Source of the DNA: Martinezella lusitana
Lineage (GTDB): Bacteria > Pseudomonadota > Alphaproteobacteria > Rhizobiales > Rhizobiaceae
Length of the DNA: 64,000 nucleotides
Direction: 5' to 3'
NCBI RefSeq assembly: GCF_014207095.1
Contig: NZ_JACHBG010000002.1
Coordinates: forward strand, 434,001-498,000
The position numbers and the translations under genes are program-made. The notes under the pieces were generated by a model. It was not told the DNA's origin. It was given only the letters and a program-made list of their open reading frames with translations, and did no database searches. Below are positions 32,711 to 42,350 of this stretch, one piece after another. Position 1 is the first letter of the stretch; each line of letters begins with the position of its first letter.

Positions 32711-33781
32711 TTACTTGCTCGACGGCAGGTAGAAGGCGTCGCTCTCCCCCGGAACGAGCTCGAGCGACCAGGTTCGCTGCCGATTTGTATCGGGATACAA
32801 GTGATTGTAGGCAGGCATGCTGGAGAGCAGGATTTCGGCGAGTTCGACGCCGAGATCGTGCAGCGACGTGCGAAAACAGGTGAGAGCCGGCTGCAGGAAC
32901 TTGGCGCGCGGCGCCTCGCGAAAGCCCACGACGGCGATGTCACGGCCGGGAATGATGCCGGCTTCCATGACGCGCCGATAAAGGCCGATGGCCATCAGCT
33001 CGTAGATCAGGATGACGGCCGTTGGCCTGTCTTCGAGCCGAAGCAATTCGTCGGCAACCTGATAGCCACCCTGTTCGCTCGATTTGGCGCGGATGATCAG
33101 CGCCGGATCGTAGGGAATTCCGTGCCGCTCCAAAGCGTGGCGATAGCCTTCCGCGAAGACGAAGCCGAGGTTGATGTCGCTGGTGGGCACGCTGATTGCG
33201 ATGCGCCGGTGCCCGCGCGCGACGAGCCTGTCGACGGCGCTGTTGGCAACGCTGTCGAAATCGAGGTCGGCCCAGGGGTGCTGCACGCCCGAGAGGCTGC
33301 GGCCGAGTGCGGCAAAGGGGATCTTCGCCTTGGCGAGCAGATCGAAGCGCTTGTCGACGCGCTGCGTCTCGGACAGGATCAGCGCATCGACGATGCGCCT
33401 CGCCACCATGCGCTTCAGATACTCATAGGGGTCTTCGTCATGCGGGCAGGGGAGCATGATCAGATCGAGATTGTGCCGCGAGAACACGCTCTGTAATCCA
33501 CCCGTCACGGTCAGGAAGAAGTTGTCGCTATTTTCGACCGTTTCCTTGCTGGATTGGATCATCAGGCCGATGACGTTGGTCGTTCCCTGCCGAAGGCTGC
33601 GTCCAGACTGGTTGGCCACATAGCCCAGTTGTTCGGCAGCGGCGAGCACGCGCTTGCGGGTTTCCTCGTTCACATCCGGCTTGCCGTTCAATGCGCGTGA
33701 TATTGTGCCGATCGAGATATCGAGATGCTCGGCAAGCTGGCGAATTCCCTTCATCGGCCGCGGTTTTCCTCCATCCACCAT
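32711..33781 (-). CDS. LacI-family transcriptional regulator of the adjacent sugar locus
   Basis: 356 residues if it starts at 33781, where GAGGAGG lies upstream; the ATG at 33754 (MKGIRQL) is closer to usual LacI starts. A helix-turn-helix (IRQLAEHLDISIGTISRALNG) and hinge precede a periplasmic-binding-protein-like effector domain. It is divergent from the oxidoreductase-isomerase-ABC cluster across a perfect 14-base palindrome, so it probably represses that cluster until a sugar or its derivative binds. Confidence 0.88.
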   Translation of the reverse strand: MVDGGKPRPMKGIRQLAEHLDISIGTISRALNGKPDVNEETRKRVLAAAEQLGYVANQSGRSLRQGTTNVIGLMIQSSKETVENSDNFFLTVTGGLQSVFSRHNLDLIMLPCPHDEDPYEYLKRMVARRIVDALILSETQRVDKRFDLLAKAKIPFAALGRSLSGVQHPWADLDFDSVANSAVDRLVARGHRRIAISVPTSDINLGFVFAEGYRHALERHGIPYDPALIIRAKSSEQGGYQVADELLRLEDRPTAVILIYELMAIGLYRRVMEAGIIPGRDIAVVGFREAPRAKFLQPALTCFRTSLHDLGVELAEILLSSMPAYNHLYPDTNRQRTWSLELVPGESDAFYLPSSK

Positions 33782-33800
33782 TTTCCGTAGTCCTCCTCTA

Positions 33801-33829
33801 TTGACACAGGAAAATCTTTTCGCATAGTA
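33801..33829 (+). promoter_or_regulatory. probable promoter of the LacI-controlled sugar operon
   Basis: TTGACA at 33801-33806 is a perfect -35. About 16-18 bases later CATAGTAT gives a moderate -10. The predicted start falls in the operator at 33831, a classical arrangement for repression. Confidence 0.6.
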
Positions 33830-33830
33830 T

Positions 33831-33844
33831 CGTAAACGTTTACG
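33831..33844. promoter_or_regulatory. LacI-family operator
   Basis: CGTAAACGTTTACG is a perfect 14-base palindrome with the central CG typical of LacI-family operators. It lies between the divergent regulator and oxidoreductase genes at the predicted transcription start. Confidence 0.8.
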
Positions 33845-33889
33845 GAGCGTGTGTCATGAGGGGTTGACCACCGCCCGCTGGAGGACATC

Positions 33890-34933
33890 GTGAAATTCAA
33901 TGCCATTTTGTGCGGGTGCGGAGCTATGTCCAAGGGCTGGCTCAGGGCCATCGCCTCGACGCCGGCGCTTGCCGATTCCATTCAGGTCGTCGGCCTCGTC
34001 GATCTCAATCGAGCGACCGCTGAAAACCTTGCCAAAGAGTTCTCGCTGGAAGATGCCGTCATCGGCGCGGATCTCAGCGATGTCATCGCGGAGACGAAGG
34101 CAGATCTGGTTTTTGACGTCGTCATCCCGGCGGCACGCTTCGATGTGGTTTCGACGGCTTTGAAGGCTGGCTGTCATGTGCTCAGCGAAAAGCCGATGGC
34201 GACCTCGCTCGCAGAAGGTGCCGCCCTGATCGACCTTGCCGCCAAGGCGGGCAAGGTCCACGCCATCATCCAGAACCGCCGCTACATCTCCGGCATCCGT
34301 CGCCTGCGCCGGCTTGTGGAGGAGGGCGCGATCGGTGAACTCACGGGCATCCATTGCGATTTCTTCCTTGGCCCGCATTTCGGCGGTTTCCGCGAGGAAA
34401 TGGATAACGTCCTGCTGCTCGACATGGCGATCCATACCTTCGACGCGGCCCGCTTCGTCTCCGGCAAGGTACCGCTTTCAGTTTACTGCATGGAAAAGAA
34501 CCCTGTGGGGTCCTGGTACAAGCATGGCGCATCGGCTCATGCGCTCTTCGATTTTTCCGACGATGTCGTCTTCAGCTATCGTGGCTCCTGGTGCGCCGAG
34601 GGCCGGCGCACGAGCTGGGAAAGCCAATGGCGGCTGACCGGCAGCAAGGGTATGCTCACCTGGGATGGCGAGGAGAATTTCGAAGCCAGCGTCGCCGGCA
34701 ACGAGCCCGGCCTGCTGCATGGCTTTGTGCCGATCGAGGTTCCCGGGCCGAAACGTGAGGAAGAGACGCACGGCCATGCCAGCGTCATCGCCTCCTTCAT
34801 CGAGGCGATCAGGACCGGCAAAGCGCCCGAGACGGCAAGCGATGACAATATTCGCAGCCTCGCCATGGTTTTAGGCGCCATCGAGAGCGCCAAGACGGGC
34901 CGCCGCGTCGATATTTCAGCACAAGGACAATGA
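33890..34933 (+). CDS. Gfo/Idh/MocA-family oxidoreductase
   Basis: 347 residues from a GTG at 33890 behind GGAGGACATC. The N-terminal Rossmann domain starts AILCGCGAMSKGWLRAI, and the family EKP motif is in HVLSEKPMATS, with the lysine that helps catalysis. The C-terminal domain has LLDMAIHTFDAARF with the His. It should oxidise or reduce a sugar or cyclitol with NAD(P). It starts the operon and is 4 bases before the isomerase gene. Confidence 0.87.
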   Translation: MKFNAILCGCGAMSKGWLRAIASTPALADSIQVVGLVDLNRATAENLAKEFSLEDAVIGADLSDVIAETKADLVFDVVIPAARFDVVSTALKAGCHVLSEKPMATSLAEGAALIDLAAKAGKVHAIIQNRRYISGIRRLRRLVEEGAIGELTGIHCDFFLGPHFGGFREEMDNVLLLDMAIHTFDAARFVSGKVPLSVYCMEKNPVGSWYKHGASAHALFDFSDDVVFSYRGSWCAEGRRTSWESQWRLTGSKGMLTWDGEENFEASVAGNEPGLLHGFVPIEVPGPKREEETHGHASVIASFIEAIRTGKAPETASDDNIRSLAMVLGAIESAKTGRRVDISAQGQ

Positions 34934-34937
34934 GAGC

Positions 34938-35831
34938 ATGACCAATCCGGCAAAGGCCATCCGTATCGGCACGATGATCAGGGCGACGAACGAGGATGCC
35001 GCAGAGAATATCGCCAAGATCGCCGATCTCGGCTTCGAAAGCTTCGAGCCCTTCTTCTGGCAGACCACCAACGGCCAGAATCTGGCGGATCTCGGTAAAC
35101 GCTGCCGCGACGCCATTGGTGATCGCGACATCACCATCTCGACCGTCGGTATGTTCGGCAATCCGCTCGAAGAGCGCGAGATGGACCTGCAGACACTGCA
35201 GGGCTGGAAAGATTGCATCGACAATGCCCATCATTTTGGCGCCACTTGCGTTGCCGGCTTTACCGGCCGCATCCGCAACAAGCCGCTCACCGACAGCCTG
35301 CCGCGCTACAAGCAGGTCTGGAGCGAGCTTGCCAAGCGTGCTGCCGACAAGGGTATCAAGATCGCCTTCGAAAATTGCGCTATGGACGGCAATTGGGCGA
35401 CGGGCGACTGGAACATCGCGCATAACCCCGATGCCTGGGAACTGATGTTCAACGAGACCCCGGACGAGAATATCGGTCTGGAATGGGAGCCGTGCCATCA
35501 GATGGTCTATCTGATCGAGCCGCTGCCGCAGATCCGCAAATGGGCGAAGAAGATTTTTCACGTTCATGGCAAGGACGCGACGATCCGTTGGGACGTCATC
35601 AAGGAACACGGCATTTTCGGCAAGGAGAAGTTCGTCTTCATGCGCACGCCGGGCTTCGGCGATAGCAACTGGACCGACATCATCTCCGAACTGCGCCTTG
35701 CCGGCTGGTCCGGCTCGATCGACATCGAGGGCTGGCACGATCCTGTCTATCGCGATGCGCTCGAGATGACTGGTCAGGTTCACGGACTGAACTATCTCAA
35801 GAGAAGCCGAGGCGGTGAATTCGTCGAGTGA
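34938..35831 (+). CDS. sugar phosphate isomerase/epimerase family TIM-barrel protein
   Basis: 297 residues of the AP-endonuclease-2/IolE-like TIM barrel. Likely metal ligands are in AFENCAMDG, GLEWEPCHQ, FHVHGKDA and SIDIEGWHDP (Glu, Glu/His, His and Glu). Together with the preceding Gfo/Idh enzyme it probably interconverts keto and epimer forms of a sugar brought in by the ABC importer. The exact substrate is not evident. Confidence 0.82.
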   Translation: MTNPAKAIRIGTMIRATNEDAAENIAKIADLGFESFEPFFWQTTNGQNLADLGKRCRDAIGDRDITISTVGMFGNPLEEREMDLQTLQGWKDCIDNAHHFGATCVAGFTGRIRNKPLTDSLPRYKQVWSELAKRAADKGIKIAFENCAMDGNWATGDWNIAHNPDAWELMFNETPDENIGLEWEPCHQMVYLIEPLPQIRKWAKKIFHVHGKDATIRWDVIKEHGIFGKEKFVFMRTPGFGDSNWTDIISELRLAGWSGSIDIEGWHDPVYRDALEMTGQVHGLNYLKRSRGGEFVE

Positions 35832-35884
35832 TGTACGTATCTGCGAATCTGCATCGATTTAGGAGGCAAGTTGTGCGTTAATCA

Positions 35885-35908
35885 AAAGCGTGGAGCGGCC
35901 AACGCTTT
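35885..35908. promoter_or_regulatory. imperfect 24-base palindrome upstream of the sugar-binding protein gene
   Basis: AAAGCGT and ACGCTTT arms enclose GGAGCGGCCA, with extra symmetry (GG against CC). It lies in the 233-base gap between the isomerase and the binding-protein genes, a place for an internal operator or an RNA hairpin that changes expression of the binding protein. The rest of the gap shows no supported gene. Confidence 0.4.
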
Positions 35909-36064
35909 GCGCAAGACGGGCAACCAAATGGAGGAGCTGCCGAGCATCCGCTGATCGTCCCGAGGGACTAGCGAATGCCCCGGTAGCATGAGGGAAAAGC
36001 CGACGGCAGCGCGGGCCATGTCGTCGGTTCAAAACCGTCACGGTTCGCAGGTGGAGGAGAATAT

Positions 36065-37333
36065 ATGAATATTTTTTCGAAGCTGGCGATCTCAGCCGGC
36101 ATGTCGCTGTTGCTGGCTGCCGGCGTGGCGCAAGCCCAGAACAAGACATTCAACATCTGGTGGTTCGAGCTGCCTGACACGCCTCAGTCCAAGGCTTGGA
36201 CGAAGGCTCTTGGCGAACTGAAGGCCAAGCATCCGGATGTCACCGTGAATTTCGAACTGAAGACTTTCGAGCAATTGCAAAAGGCCGGCAGTCTCATTCT
36301 CAATTCGGATCAGGCGCCTGACGTGCTCGAATACAACAAAGGCAATGCCACCGCTGGCCTCGTTGCTTCACAGGGCCTGTTGACGCCGCTTGACGATCAA
36401 TTCAAGTCGCGCGGCTGGGACAAGATCCTGAACGACAACAGCACGCAACTGAGCAAGTATGACGCCAACGGCATCTATGGTTCTGGTCCGATTATCGGCA
36501 TTCCGGCCTATGCGGAGTTTGTCTCCGTTTTCTATAATATCGACCTGTTCCAGGCGAATGGCGTGAAAGTACCGACGACACTGGATGAGTTCGAAGCCGC
36601 GCTCGCCACATTCAAGCAGAAGGGCATCACGCCGCTTTCCCTGGGGACAGTGGATTCAAACGGGCAGCATCTGCTCTATACGCTGGCACTGACACAGGCG
36701 GACGATACCTGGGTCAATAACTATCAGGGCCTCAAGGTACCGCTAGACACCAAGCCCTTTCTCTTCGCCGCCAAGAAGATCGTCGATTGGGTGAGCAAGG
36801 GTTACATCTCCAAGGATTCGACCGGTCTGAAGGGCACAGGCGGCGCTGACAACCTCTTCTCCTCCGGCAAGGCGCCCATGTTCATCAGCGGCACATGGAA
36901 CAACGGCAATTTCGCCAGCTCGATCAAGAACTTCAAATGGAGCCAGTTCGTCTTCCCGACGCCAAAATACACCGTCGGCTCTACCGGAAACCTGTTCGTG
37001 GTGCCGAAGGGCTCCAAGAACAAGGATCTCGCTTACGAATTCATCGATCTTGCGCTTGGCAAGGAAAATCAGAACGAGCAGGCCAATCTTGGCGGCGTCG
37101 CCATTGCCGCCGATCCGGCTGCGGTTAAGGACGAACTCGGCAAGCGCAATGTCGAGCTCTTTAGCAATATCTCCGGCAAGGGCGGTCTCGGCCTTTATCC
37201 GGATTGGCCGGTGCCCGGCTATTACGAACTGTTGATCCAGGCGACGACCGGCCTAGTCACTGGCTCGACTACGCCCGAGCAGTTCGCCGAACGCATAAAG
37301 AAGCCTTACGACGACGCGCAGGCGGCCCAATAA
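36065..37333 (+). CDS. CUT1-type sugar ABC transporter substrate-binding protein
   Basis: 422 residues with a signal peptide (MNIFSKLAISAGMSLLLAAGVAQAQ) and an extracellular solute-binding protein 1 fold (NIWWFELPDTPQSKAW near the start). GGAGGAG lies upstream of the ATG. It should bind an oligosaccharide or polyol in the periplasm and feed the two permeases that follow. The ligand is not identifiable; the operon's oxidoreductase and isomerase suggest an unusual sugar or sugar derivative. Confidence 0.9.
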   Translation: MNIFSKLAISAGMSLLLAAGVAQAQNKTFNIWWFELPDTPQSKAWTKALGELKAKHPDVTVNFELKTFEQLQKAGSLILNSDQAPDVLEYNKGNATAGLVASQGLLTPLDDQFKSRGWDKILNDNSTQLSKYDANGIYGSGPIIGIPAYAEFVSVFYNIDLFQANGVKVPTTLDEFEAALATFKQKGITPLSLGTVDSNGQHLLYTLALTQADDTWVNNYQGLKVPLDTKPFLFAAKKIVDWVSKGYISKDSTGLKGTGGADNLFSSGKAPMFISGTWNNGNFASSIKNFKWSQFVFPTPKYTVGSTGNLFVVPKGSKNKDLAYEFIDLALGKENQNEQANLGGVAIAADPAAVKDELGKRNVELFSNISGKGGLGLYPDWPVPGYYELLIQATTGLVTGSTTPEQFAERIKKPYDDAQAAQ

Positions 37334-37400
37334 TCATCGTCGACAATCACAACGGCGGGACGGCTCAATGCCGCCTCGCCGTATCGGAGGGAGGAATTCG

Positions 37401-38306
37401 ATGGTGAAGGCAGGCAGCGAAAGTAAGGCTGGGTACTATCTCTATATCATTCCCGGTATGCTGGGATTTGCGCTGGTGGTCCTCATTCCGTTGATTGCCA
37501 ATTTGGCCATCAGCTTCACGACGTGGAAGGGCGGCAACATTTCGCCACGTTATGTCGGCTTCGAAAACTATCAGCGGCTGCTTCAGGATTCCGTGTTTTG
37601 GGGGGCGATGCAGCATACGCTATTGTTCATCATTTCGATGACGATCGTACCCATCCTTCTCGGGCTGGTATTGGCTGCAGTACTCTTCGACTACATCGCT
37701 GCCCAGTTCAGCGAGACCTGGTCGAGCTTCTTTCGCGCCGGCTTTTACTTGCCGCAGATTCTGCCGTTGACCACGGTAGGCGTCCTGTGGACATGGATCC
37801 TCAACCCTTTCGGCATCATCAACGCTGTCTTGCGGGCGCTTGGTCTCGATTTCATGGCGAAGAACTGGCTGGGCGATGCGAGTTATGCGCTGCTGGCGGT
37901 TTCCGCCGTCATTGTCTGGGTGCAGGTCGGCTATTGTCTGGTCGTGTTCATGTCCGGGCTCGCACGCGTAGACCCATCGCTCTACGAGGCTGCCGAACTC
38001 GACAATGCGACCTGGTTCGGCCGCTTTCGCTCCATCACCATCCCGATGCTGATGCCTGAAATCTTCGTCGTCGCCTTGACGACGTTGATCGCAGCTCTGA
38101 AGGTGTTTGCACCGATCTACGTTCTGACATCAGGCGGACCGGACAACGCGACGACGGTGCCCTCCTACCTGTCCTACTATCACTTCTTCACGACGAACCG
38201 CGTCGGCTACGCCGCGGCGATTGCGACGCTGCAGACCGCCATGACCATCGTGCTCGGCGTCATCTTCATGCGCATGCAATCGAAGCAAACCGCGGGGGGA
38301 CATTGA
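37401..38306 (+). CDS. sugar ABC transporter permease 1 (MalF type)
   Basis: 301 residues from the ATG at 37401, behind GGAGGGAGGAATTCG. Six helices and the EAA loop (DPSLYEAAELDNATWFGRF) mark a CUT1 permease. It forms a heterodimer with the next gene product. The stop is one base before the next start. Confidence 0.92.
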   Translation: MVKAGSESKAGYYLYIIPGMLGFALVVLIPLIANLAISFTTWKGGNISPRYVGFENYQRLLQDSVFWGAMQHTLLFIISMTIVPILLGLVLAAVLFDYIAAQFSETWSSFFRAGFYLPQILPLTTVGVLWTWILNPFGIINAVLRALGLDFMAKNWLGDASYALLAVSAVIVWVQVGYCLVVFMSGLARVDPSLYEAAELDNATWFGRFRSITIPMLMPEIFVVALTTLIAALKVFAPIYVLTSGGPDNATTVPSYLSYYHFFTTNRVGYAAAIATLQTAMTIVLGVIFMRMQSKQTAGGH

Positions 38307-38307
38307 T

Positions 38308-39183
38308 ATGGCCGCGACGTCTTCGCTCTCCGTTCCGGTCGTGCACACGGAGCATCGCAGGAAGAAGGGAATCGGTCGCTGGGTCGTTCTGGCAATCCTG
38401 CTCGTCTTCCTGGCCGCAACGCTTTTCCCGTTCTTTCTGGCGGCTTTCAATGCCATCAAGACGGCGGCGGATTATGCTGCAAACGGTCCCCTCGCTTTCC
38501 CGCGGAGTTTCGATCTCACCGCGTTGAAGAACTTCTGGACAACGGTGGATTTCCCCCGGAAGCTCTTCAACAGCATCTTGATCAGTGCATGCACGGCCAT
38601 TCTGGCGGTGGTGCTCAGCCTGCTCAATGCCTATGCTATCGGCATCGGCCGTGTGCGCGGCGGGCAGGCGTTGCTGGTGATCCTGCTGATTGCGATCATG
38701 GCGCCGCAGGAGGCGCTGGTCTATCCGCTCTACTATATGGCCAAGCTGGTGGGTCTGTTCGACTCGATGCTGTCGGTCATCATCATTCTCGGCGTACTTC
38801 ACACTGCTTTCGGCACCTACCTGCTCTCATCGGTCCTGGCGACGTTTCCACGCGAGATCATCGAGGCTGCGCAAATCGATAATGCGACACGCTGGCAGAT
38901 TCTCTGGCTCGTGATCGTGCCCGTGCTGCGCCCGACGCTTGCGGTGCTGGCGACCTTCTTCTTCATCTGGACCTGGAACGAGTTCCTGATCCCTCTCGTG
39001 TTCCTGGTTTCCAACAACAACCAGACCATCTCCGTGGCCATGGGCGTGCTGTCGGGATCCAATACGCAGGAGCCGACAGCAATTGCGGCGGCCTCGCTAC
39101 TCGGCATCTTGCCGACGGTGATCTTCTTCCTGATTTTCCAACGCACCTTGACACGAGGCGTGGCCGCCGGTGCCGTCAAATAA
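38308..39183 (+). CDS. sugar ABC transporter permease 2 (MalG type)
   Basis: 291 residues with a charged cytoplasmic N-terminus of about 24 residues, six helices and the EAA loop (PREIIEAAQIDNATRWQIL). It completes the membrane channel of the CUT1 importer. About 100 bases separate it from the ATPase gene, without a promoter that I can support. Confidence 0.92.
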   Translation: MAATSSLSVPVVHTEHRRKKGIGRWVVLAILLVFLAATLFPFFLAAFNAIKTAADYAANGPLAFPRSFDLTALKNFWTTVDFPRKLFNSILISACTAILAVVLSLLNAYAIGIGRVRGGQALLVILLIAIMAPQEALVYPLYYMAKLVGLFDSMLSVIIILGVLHTAFGTYLLSSVLATFPREIIEAAQIDNATRWQILWLVIVPVLRPTLAVLATFFFIWTWNEFLIPLVFLVSNNNQTISVAMGVLSGSNTQEPTAIAAASLLGILPTVIFFLIFQRTLTRGVAAGAVK

Positions 39184-39283
39184 ACTTATGCGGAAAGCTC
39201 CGTCTCAACGGGGATGATCCGAAGAGGCGGGGTTCGGTGAATGGCAGTTCTGACGAAGTTCGAATTTTCCGCAGGAGGAGCAA

Positions 39284-40372
39284 GTGGCAGGAATCAACAT
39301 CAAGTCCCTCACCAAGCATTTCGGGGCCGTACAGGTTCTCAACGATATCGATCTGACGATCGAGCGCGGCGAGTTCGTCGTCTTTCTCGGCGGCTCGGGG
39401 TGCGGCAAGTCGACCTTGCTGCGCATGATCGCGGGCCTGGAGTCGATCACGAGCGGTGAAATCTGGATCGGCGGAAAGCGGGTCGACCAGCTGCCGCCCG
39501 GTGAGCGCGGCGTATCCATGGTTTTCCAATCCTATGCGCTCTATCCGCACATGACCGTTCGCGACAACATGTCTTTCGGCCTGCGCAACATCAAGACGCC
39601 GAAGGCCGAGATCGACCGGCGCATCGAGGCGGCGGCAAAGATCCTTGAAATGCCGCATCTTCTCGATCGCAAGCCTTCGGCATTGTCCGGCGGCCAGCGC
39701 CAGCGTGTTGCGATCGGCCGCGCCATCGTGCGCGAACCGGATGTCTTCCTCTTCGACGAGCCGCTTTCCAATCTGGATGCCGGATTGCGTACGCGCACCC
39801 GCGTCGAGTTGGCGCAGCTGCATGAGCGGCTGGGCGCGACGATGGTGTTCGTCACTCACGATCAGGTGGAGGCAATGACGCTTGCCGACCGTATCGTGCT
39901 CTTGAACAACAAGAAGATCGAGCAGGTGGCGTCGCCGGTTGAGATCTACACGCGCCCCGCGACCCGCTATGTCGCCCAGTTCGTCGGCTCGCCGGGTATG
40001 AACTTCATCAATATAGCCGGCGTCAGCGAGGCAGGCGGGCTTGCAACCGCGACCTTGCCGGACGGATCGGTCATCAAAACTTCTGTCGCGTTGAACGGTC
40101 TTGACAACTCGGGGCTGACGCTTGGCGTCAGGCCGGAACATCTCGTCGTCACCACGGCCGAGAAGAGCGATATCGCCGGGCAGGTGGAGACAGTAGAGCG
40201 CCTCGGTGACCGTTCGCTCGTCCATGTCCGGCTAAGGGACGGGTCGAAGATCATCGGCACGGATCCCGGCATGACGAGCATCACGACAGGTTCGCCAATC
40301 ACCTTTGCAGTCGAGGCGGCGAAGGTGAGCATTTTCGATGCGGGCGATGTCGCGCATCATTCCGTCAACTGA
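39284..40372 (+). CDS. sugar ABC transporter ATP-binding protein (UgpC/MsmK type)
   Basis: 362 residues from a GTG at 39284 behind AGGAGG. The ATPase domain has Walker A with a Gly in place of the usual Pro (GGSGCGKST), LSGGQRQR, Walker B FLFDEPLSNLD and the switch His in VTHDQ. The C-terminal regulatory TOBE domain (about 240-355) is typical of CUT1 ATPases. It powers the preceding permeases. Confidence 0.92.
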   Translation: MAGINIKSLTKHFGAVQVLNDIDLTIERGEFVVFLGGSGCGKSTLLRMIAGLESITSGEIWIGGKRVDQLPPGERGVSMVFQSYALYPHMTVRDNMSFGLRNIKTPKAEIDRRIEAAAKILEMPHLLDRKPSALSGGQRQRVAIGRAIVREPDVFLFDEPLSNLDAGLRTRTRVELAQLHERLGATMVFVTHDQVEAMTLADRIVLLNNKKIEQVASPVEIYTRPATRYVAQFVGSPGMNFINIAGVSEAGGLATATLPDGSVIKTSVALNGLDNSGLTLGVRPEHLVVTTAEKSDIAGQVETVERLGDRSLVHVRLRDGSKIIGTDPGMTSITTGSPITFAVEAAKVSIFDAGDVAHHSVN

Positions 40373-40467
40373 GGAGGAGCAATACGAGGATCATTCAAAA
40401 TCAATGGGGCTTAGAAGTCATCAATCAGATCATTGACGAAACCGTCTAACTGGTATGTTATGTCGCC

Positions 40468-41031
40468 ATGTCCACTGCGCACCATAGGAAGAAGCAGCCT
40501 TTGTTTGTCCGCCAGCAATTGCTGGAGGTCGCGGCGCGGCTTGCTTCCGAAAAAGGGATGACTGCGGTGACGCTGGATGCCGTTTCCGGCGCTTCCGGTG
40601 TCAGCAAGGGTGGTTTGCTGCATCACTTCCCCAGCAAGAACATGCTGCTGGAAGCGTTGTTCGACAGCCTGCTTGAACGTCTGGATGCTGCGATCGAAGA
40701 GGCGATGCGTGCCGATCCGATGCCGCACGGCCGGTTTACCCGTGGCTACCTGCGTGCCTGCCTGGCATTGCGGGACCAGCCGCAGGGAACGAAGGACTGG
40801 GCGCAGGTGACCATGGTGCTGCTCAGCGAGCCGCAATTGCGGCAACGCTGGCGCGACTGGGTGCGCGAGCGCAGCGAGGAATATGTGGGTACGGATTCCT
40901 CGGTGGATGCGGCCATCGTCAGGCTGGCGACCGACGGGATCTGGCTCGCAGACCTGCTCGGCAGCCACGACATGGGCGAAGACGCGCGCGAAAGACTTAT
41001 CGGGCGGCTGATTGAGCTGACGCAGCTCTAA
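40468..41031 (+). CDS. TetR-family regulator of the SMR transporter
   Basis: 187 residues. The helix-turn-helix (TLDAVSGASGVSKGGLLHHFPSKNMLL) and a TetR_C_37-like ligand domain are visible. It lies 19 bases before the SMR efflux gene, on the same strand, so it likely controls its own transcript. A TCAAT...ATTGA inverted repeat around 40420-40440 upstream may be its operator. Confidence 0.82.
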   Translation: MSTAHHRKKQPLFVRQQLLEVAARLASEKGMTAVTLDAVSGASGVSKGGLLHHFPSKNMLLEALFDSLLERLDAAIEEAMRADPMPHGRFTRGYLRACLALRDQPQGTKDWAQVTMVLLSEPQLRQRWRDWVRERSEEYVGTDSSVDAAIVRLATDGIWLADLLGSHDMGEDARERLIGRLIELTQL

Positions 41032-41050
41032 CATTATCGGAGAAAATGGA

Positions 41051-41392
41051 ATGGCGAACGCATCGGTCTATGCAATGCTGATGGTTGCGATCGTGCTCGA
41101 AGTGATCGGCACGACGGCGTTGCAGCTGTCGCAGCAGTTCACGCGCCTCGGTCCTACGATTGTGCTGGTGGTCTGCTATGCCGCTGCCTTCTATTGTCTT
41201 TCGGTAACGTTGCGGGTGATCCCGGTCGGCATAGCCTATGCCATCTGGAGTGCCCTCGGCATCGTGCTGATTTCGGTGGTCGGGCTGGTGTTCTTCCGGC
41301 AGAAGCTCGATCTTGCCGCCATCATTGGCCTGGCGCTGATCATCATCGGCGTGCTGGTCGTCAACCTCTTTTCAAAGTCCGTGTCGCACTGA
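41051..41392 (+). CDS. small multidrug resistance (SMR) efflux protein
   Basis: 113 residues with four helices. The essential membrane Glu of helix 1 is Glu17 (IVLEVIGTTALQLS), as in EmrE, and the third-helix motif GIAYAIWSALGIVLI is present. It should exchange protons for cationic compounds as a dimer. It shares a transcript with the preceding TetR gene. Confidence 0.88.
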   Translation: MANASVYAMLMVAIVLEVIGTTALQLSQQFTRLGPTIVLVVCYAAAFYCLSVTLRVIPVGIAYAIWSALGIVLISVVGLVFFRQKLDLAAIIGLALIIIGVLVVNLFSKSVSH

Positions 41393-41428
41393 AAAGACAG
41401 GTGTTGTCCATCGTTATTTTTACCTTTG

Positions 41429-41442
41429 TCAAAACGCTTTGG
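41429..41442. promoter_or_regulatory. LacI-type operator copy 1 upstream of thuA
   Basis: TCAAAACGCTTTGG matches the perfect palindrome at 41498 in 12 of 14 positions. The two lie 69 bases apart, close to a whole number of helical turns, so they could cooperate by looping. Confidence 0.6.
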
Positions 41443-41497
41443 ACGCACTATGTCTTGCGATAGATGGGTTGATCGAGGCTCGTATTACGGCGTTTTC

Positions 41498-41511
41498 CCA
41501 AAGCGCTTTGG
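41498..41511. promoter_or_regulatory. LacI-type operator copy 2 upstream of thuA
   Basis: CCAAAGCGCTTTGG is a perfect palindrome with a central CG step, 45 bases before the thuA start. ThuR, the LacI-family repressor of thu genes in Sinorhizobium, would be the expected ligand, but no thuR gene is adjacent. Confidence 0.75.
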
Positions 41512-41556
41512 AATGCATAAACTATTCAAACCCAATGGTATTAAAGGAGTGCCGCA

Positions 41557-42342
41557 ATGACTATTCGTGCCGTCGTATGGGGCGAAAACATTCACGAGCA
41601 AACAAACAAGGTCGTCGCCGAGATCTATCCGGAAGGCATGCACAATACCATCGCCAAGGCGCTGAACGCCGACGCTGGTATCGCGGCGACCACTGCAACG
41701 TTGCAGGAGCCTGAGCATGGTCTCAGTGAAGCCCGGCTGAAGGATACCGACGTGCTGTTGTGGTGGGGCCACAAGGACCACGGTGCCGTCAGCGACGAAG
41801 TGGTCGAGCGCGTTGCCAAGCGCGTGTGGGAAGGTATGGGCCTCATCGTCCTGCATTCGGGCCATTTCTCCAAGATCTTCAAGCGCCTGATGGGCACGCC
41901 ATGCGCGCTGAAATGGCGCGAGGCCGGTGAGCGCGAGCGCCTGTGGGTCATCAATCCCCGCCATCCGATCGCAGCCGGCCTCGGCGAGCATTTCGAACTC
42001 GAGAATGAGGAGATGTACGGCGAACAGTTCTCCGTGCCGGAACCGCTCGAAACCGTGTTCATCTCCTGGTTCCAGGGTGGGGAAGTCTTCCGCTCCGGCA
42101 TGACCTGGCGCCGCGGTGCCGGCAACATCTTCTACTTCCGCCCGGGCCACGAGACCTATCCGACCTATCACAACGGCACCGTTCACAAGGTTCTGATCAA
42201 TTCCGTGAAATGGGCTCATAACCCGCTCGGCACGCAGGCCAGTATCCATGATGCGCCGAATGTGCCGGTCGAGAAGGCACTGGAGCAGATCGTCGAACGC
42301 GGCCCGAGACTGCACCAGGCCGGCGAAGCCGGTTATCGCTGA
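41557..42342 (+). CDS. thuA: ThuA-like disaccharide utilisation protein
   Basis: 261 residues of the ThuA family, a glutamine-amidotransferase-like fold ([26 protein letters not shown] near the start, then [20 protein letters not shown]). In Sinorhizobium ThuA and ThuB act together in catabolism of trehalose and related disaccharides through 3-keto forms. Here the thuB gene follows 8 bases downstream. The two LacI-type operators upstream indicate sugar-responsive control. No cognate thuEFGK importer is contiguous; the importer at 36065-40372 is a candidate partner only. Confidence 0.88.
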   Translation: MTIRAVVWGENIHEQTNKVVAEIYPEGMHNTIAKALNADAGIAATTATLQEPEHGLSEARLKDTDVLLWWGHKDHGAVSDEVVERVAKRVWEGMGLIVLHSGHFSKIFKRLMGTPCALKWREAGERERLWVINPRHPIAAGLGEHFELENEEMYGEQFSVPEPLETVFISWFQGGEVFRSGMTWRRGAGNIFYFRPGHETYPTYHNGTVHKVLINSVKWAHNPLGTQASIHDAPNVPVEKALEQIVERGPRLHQAGEAGYR

Positions 42343-42350
42343 GGTATCAC

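Noticed and set aside
35871..35954. A 27-codon frame starting TTG behind a good AGGAGG
   Set aside because: The ribosome site is tempting, but the start is TTG, the product has no family features, and it overlaps a palindrome that better fits a regulatory region.
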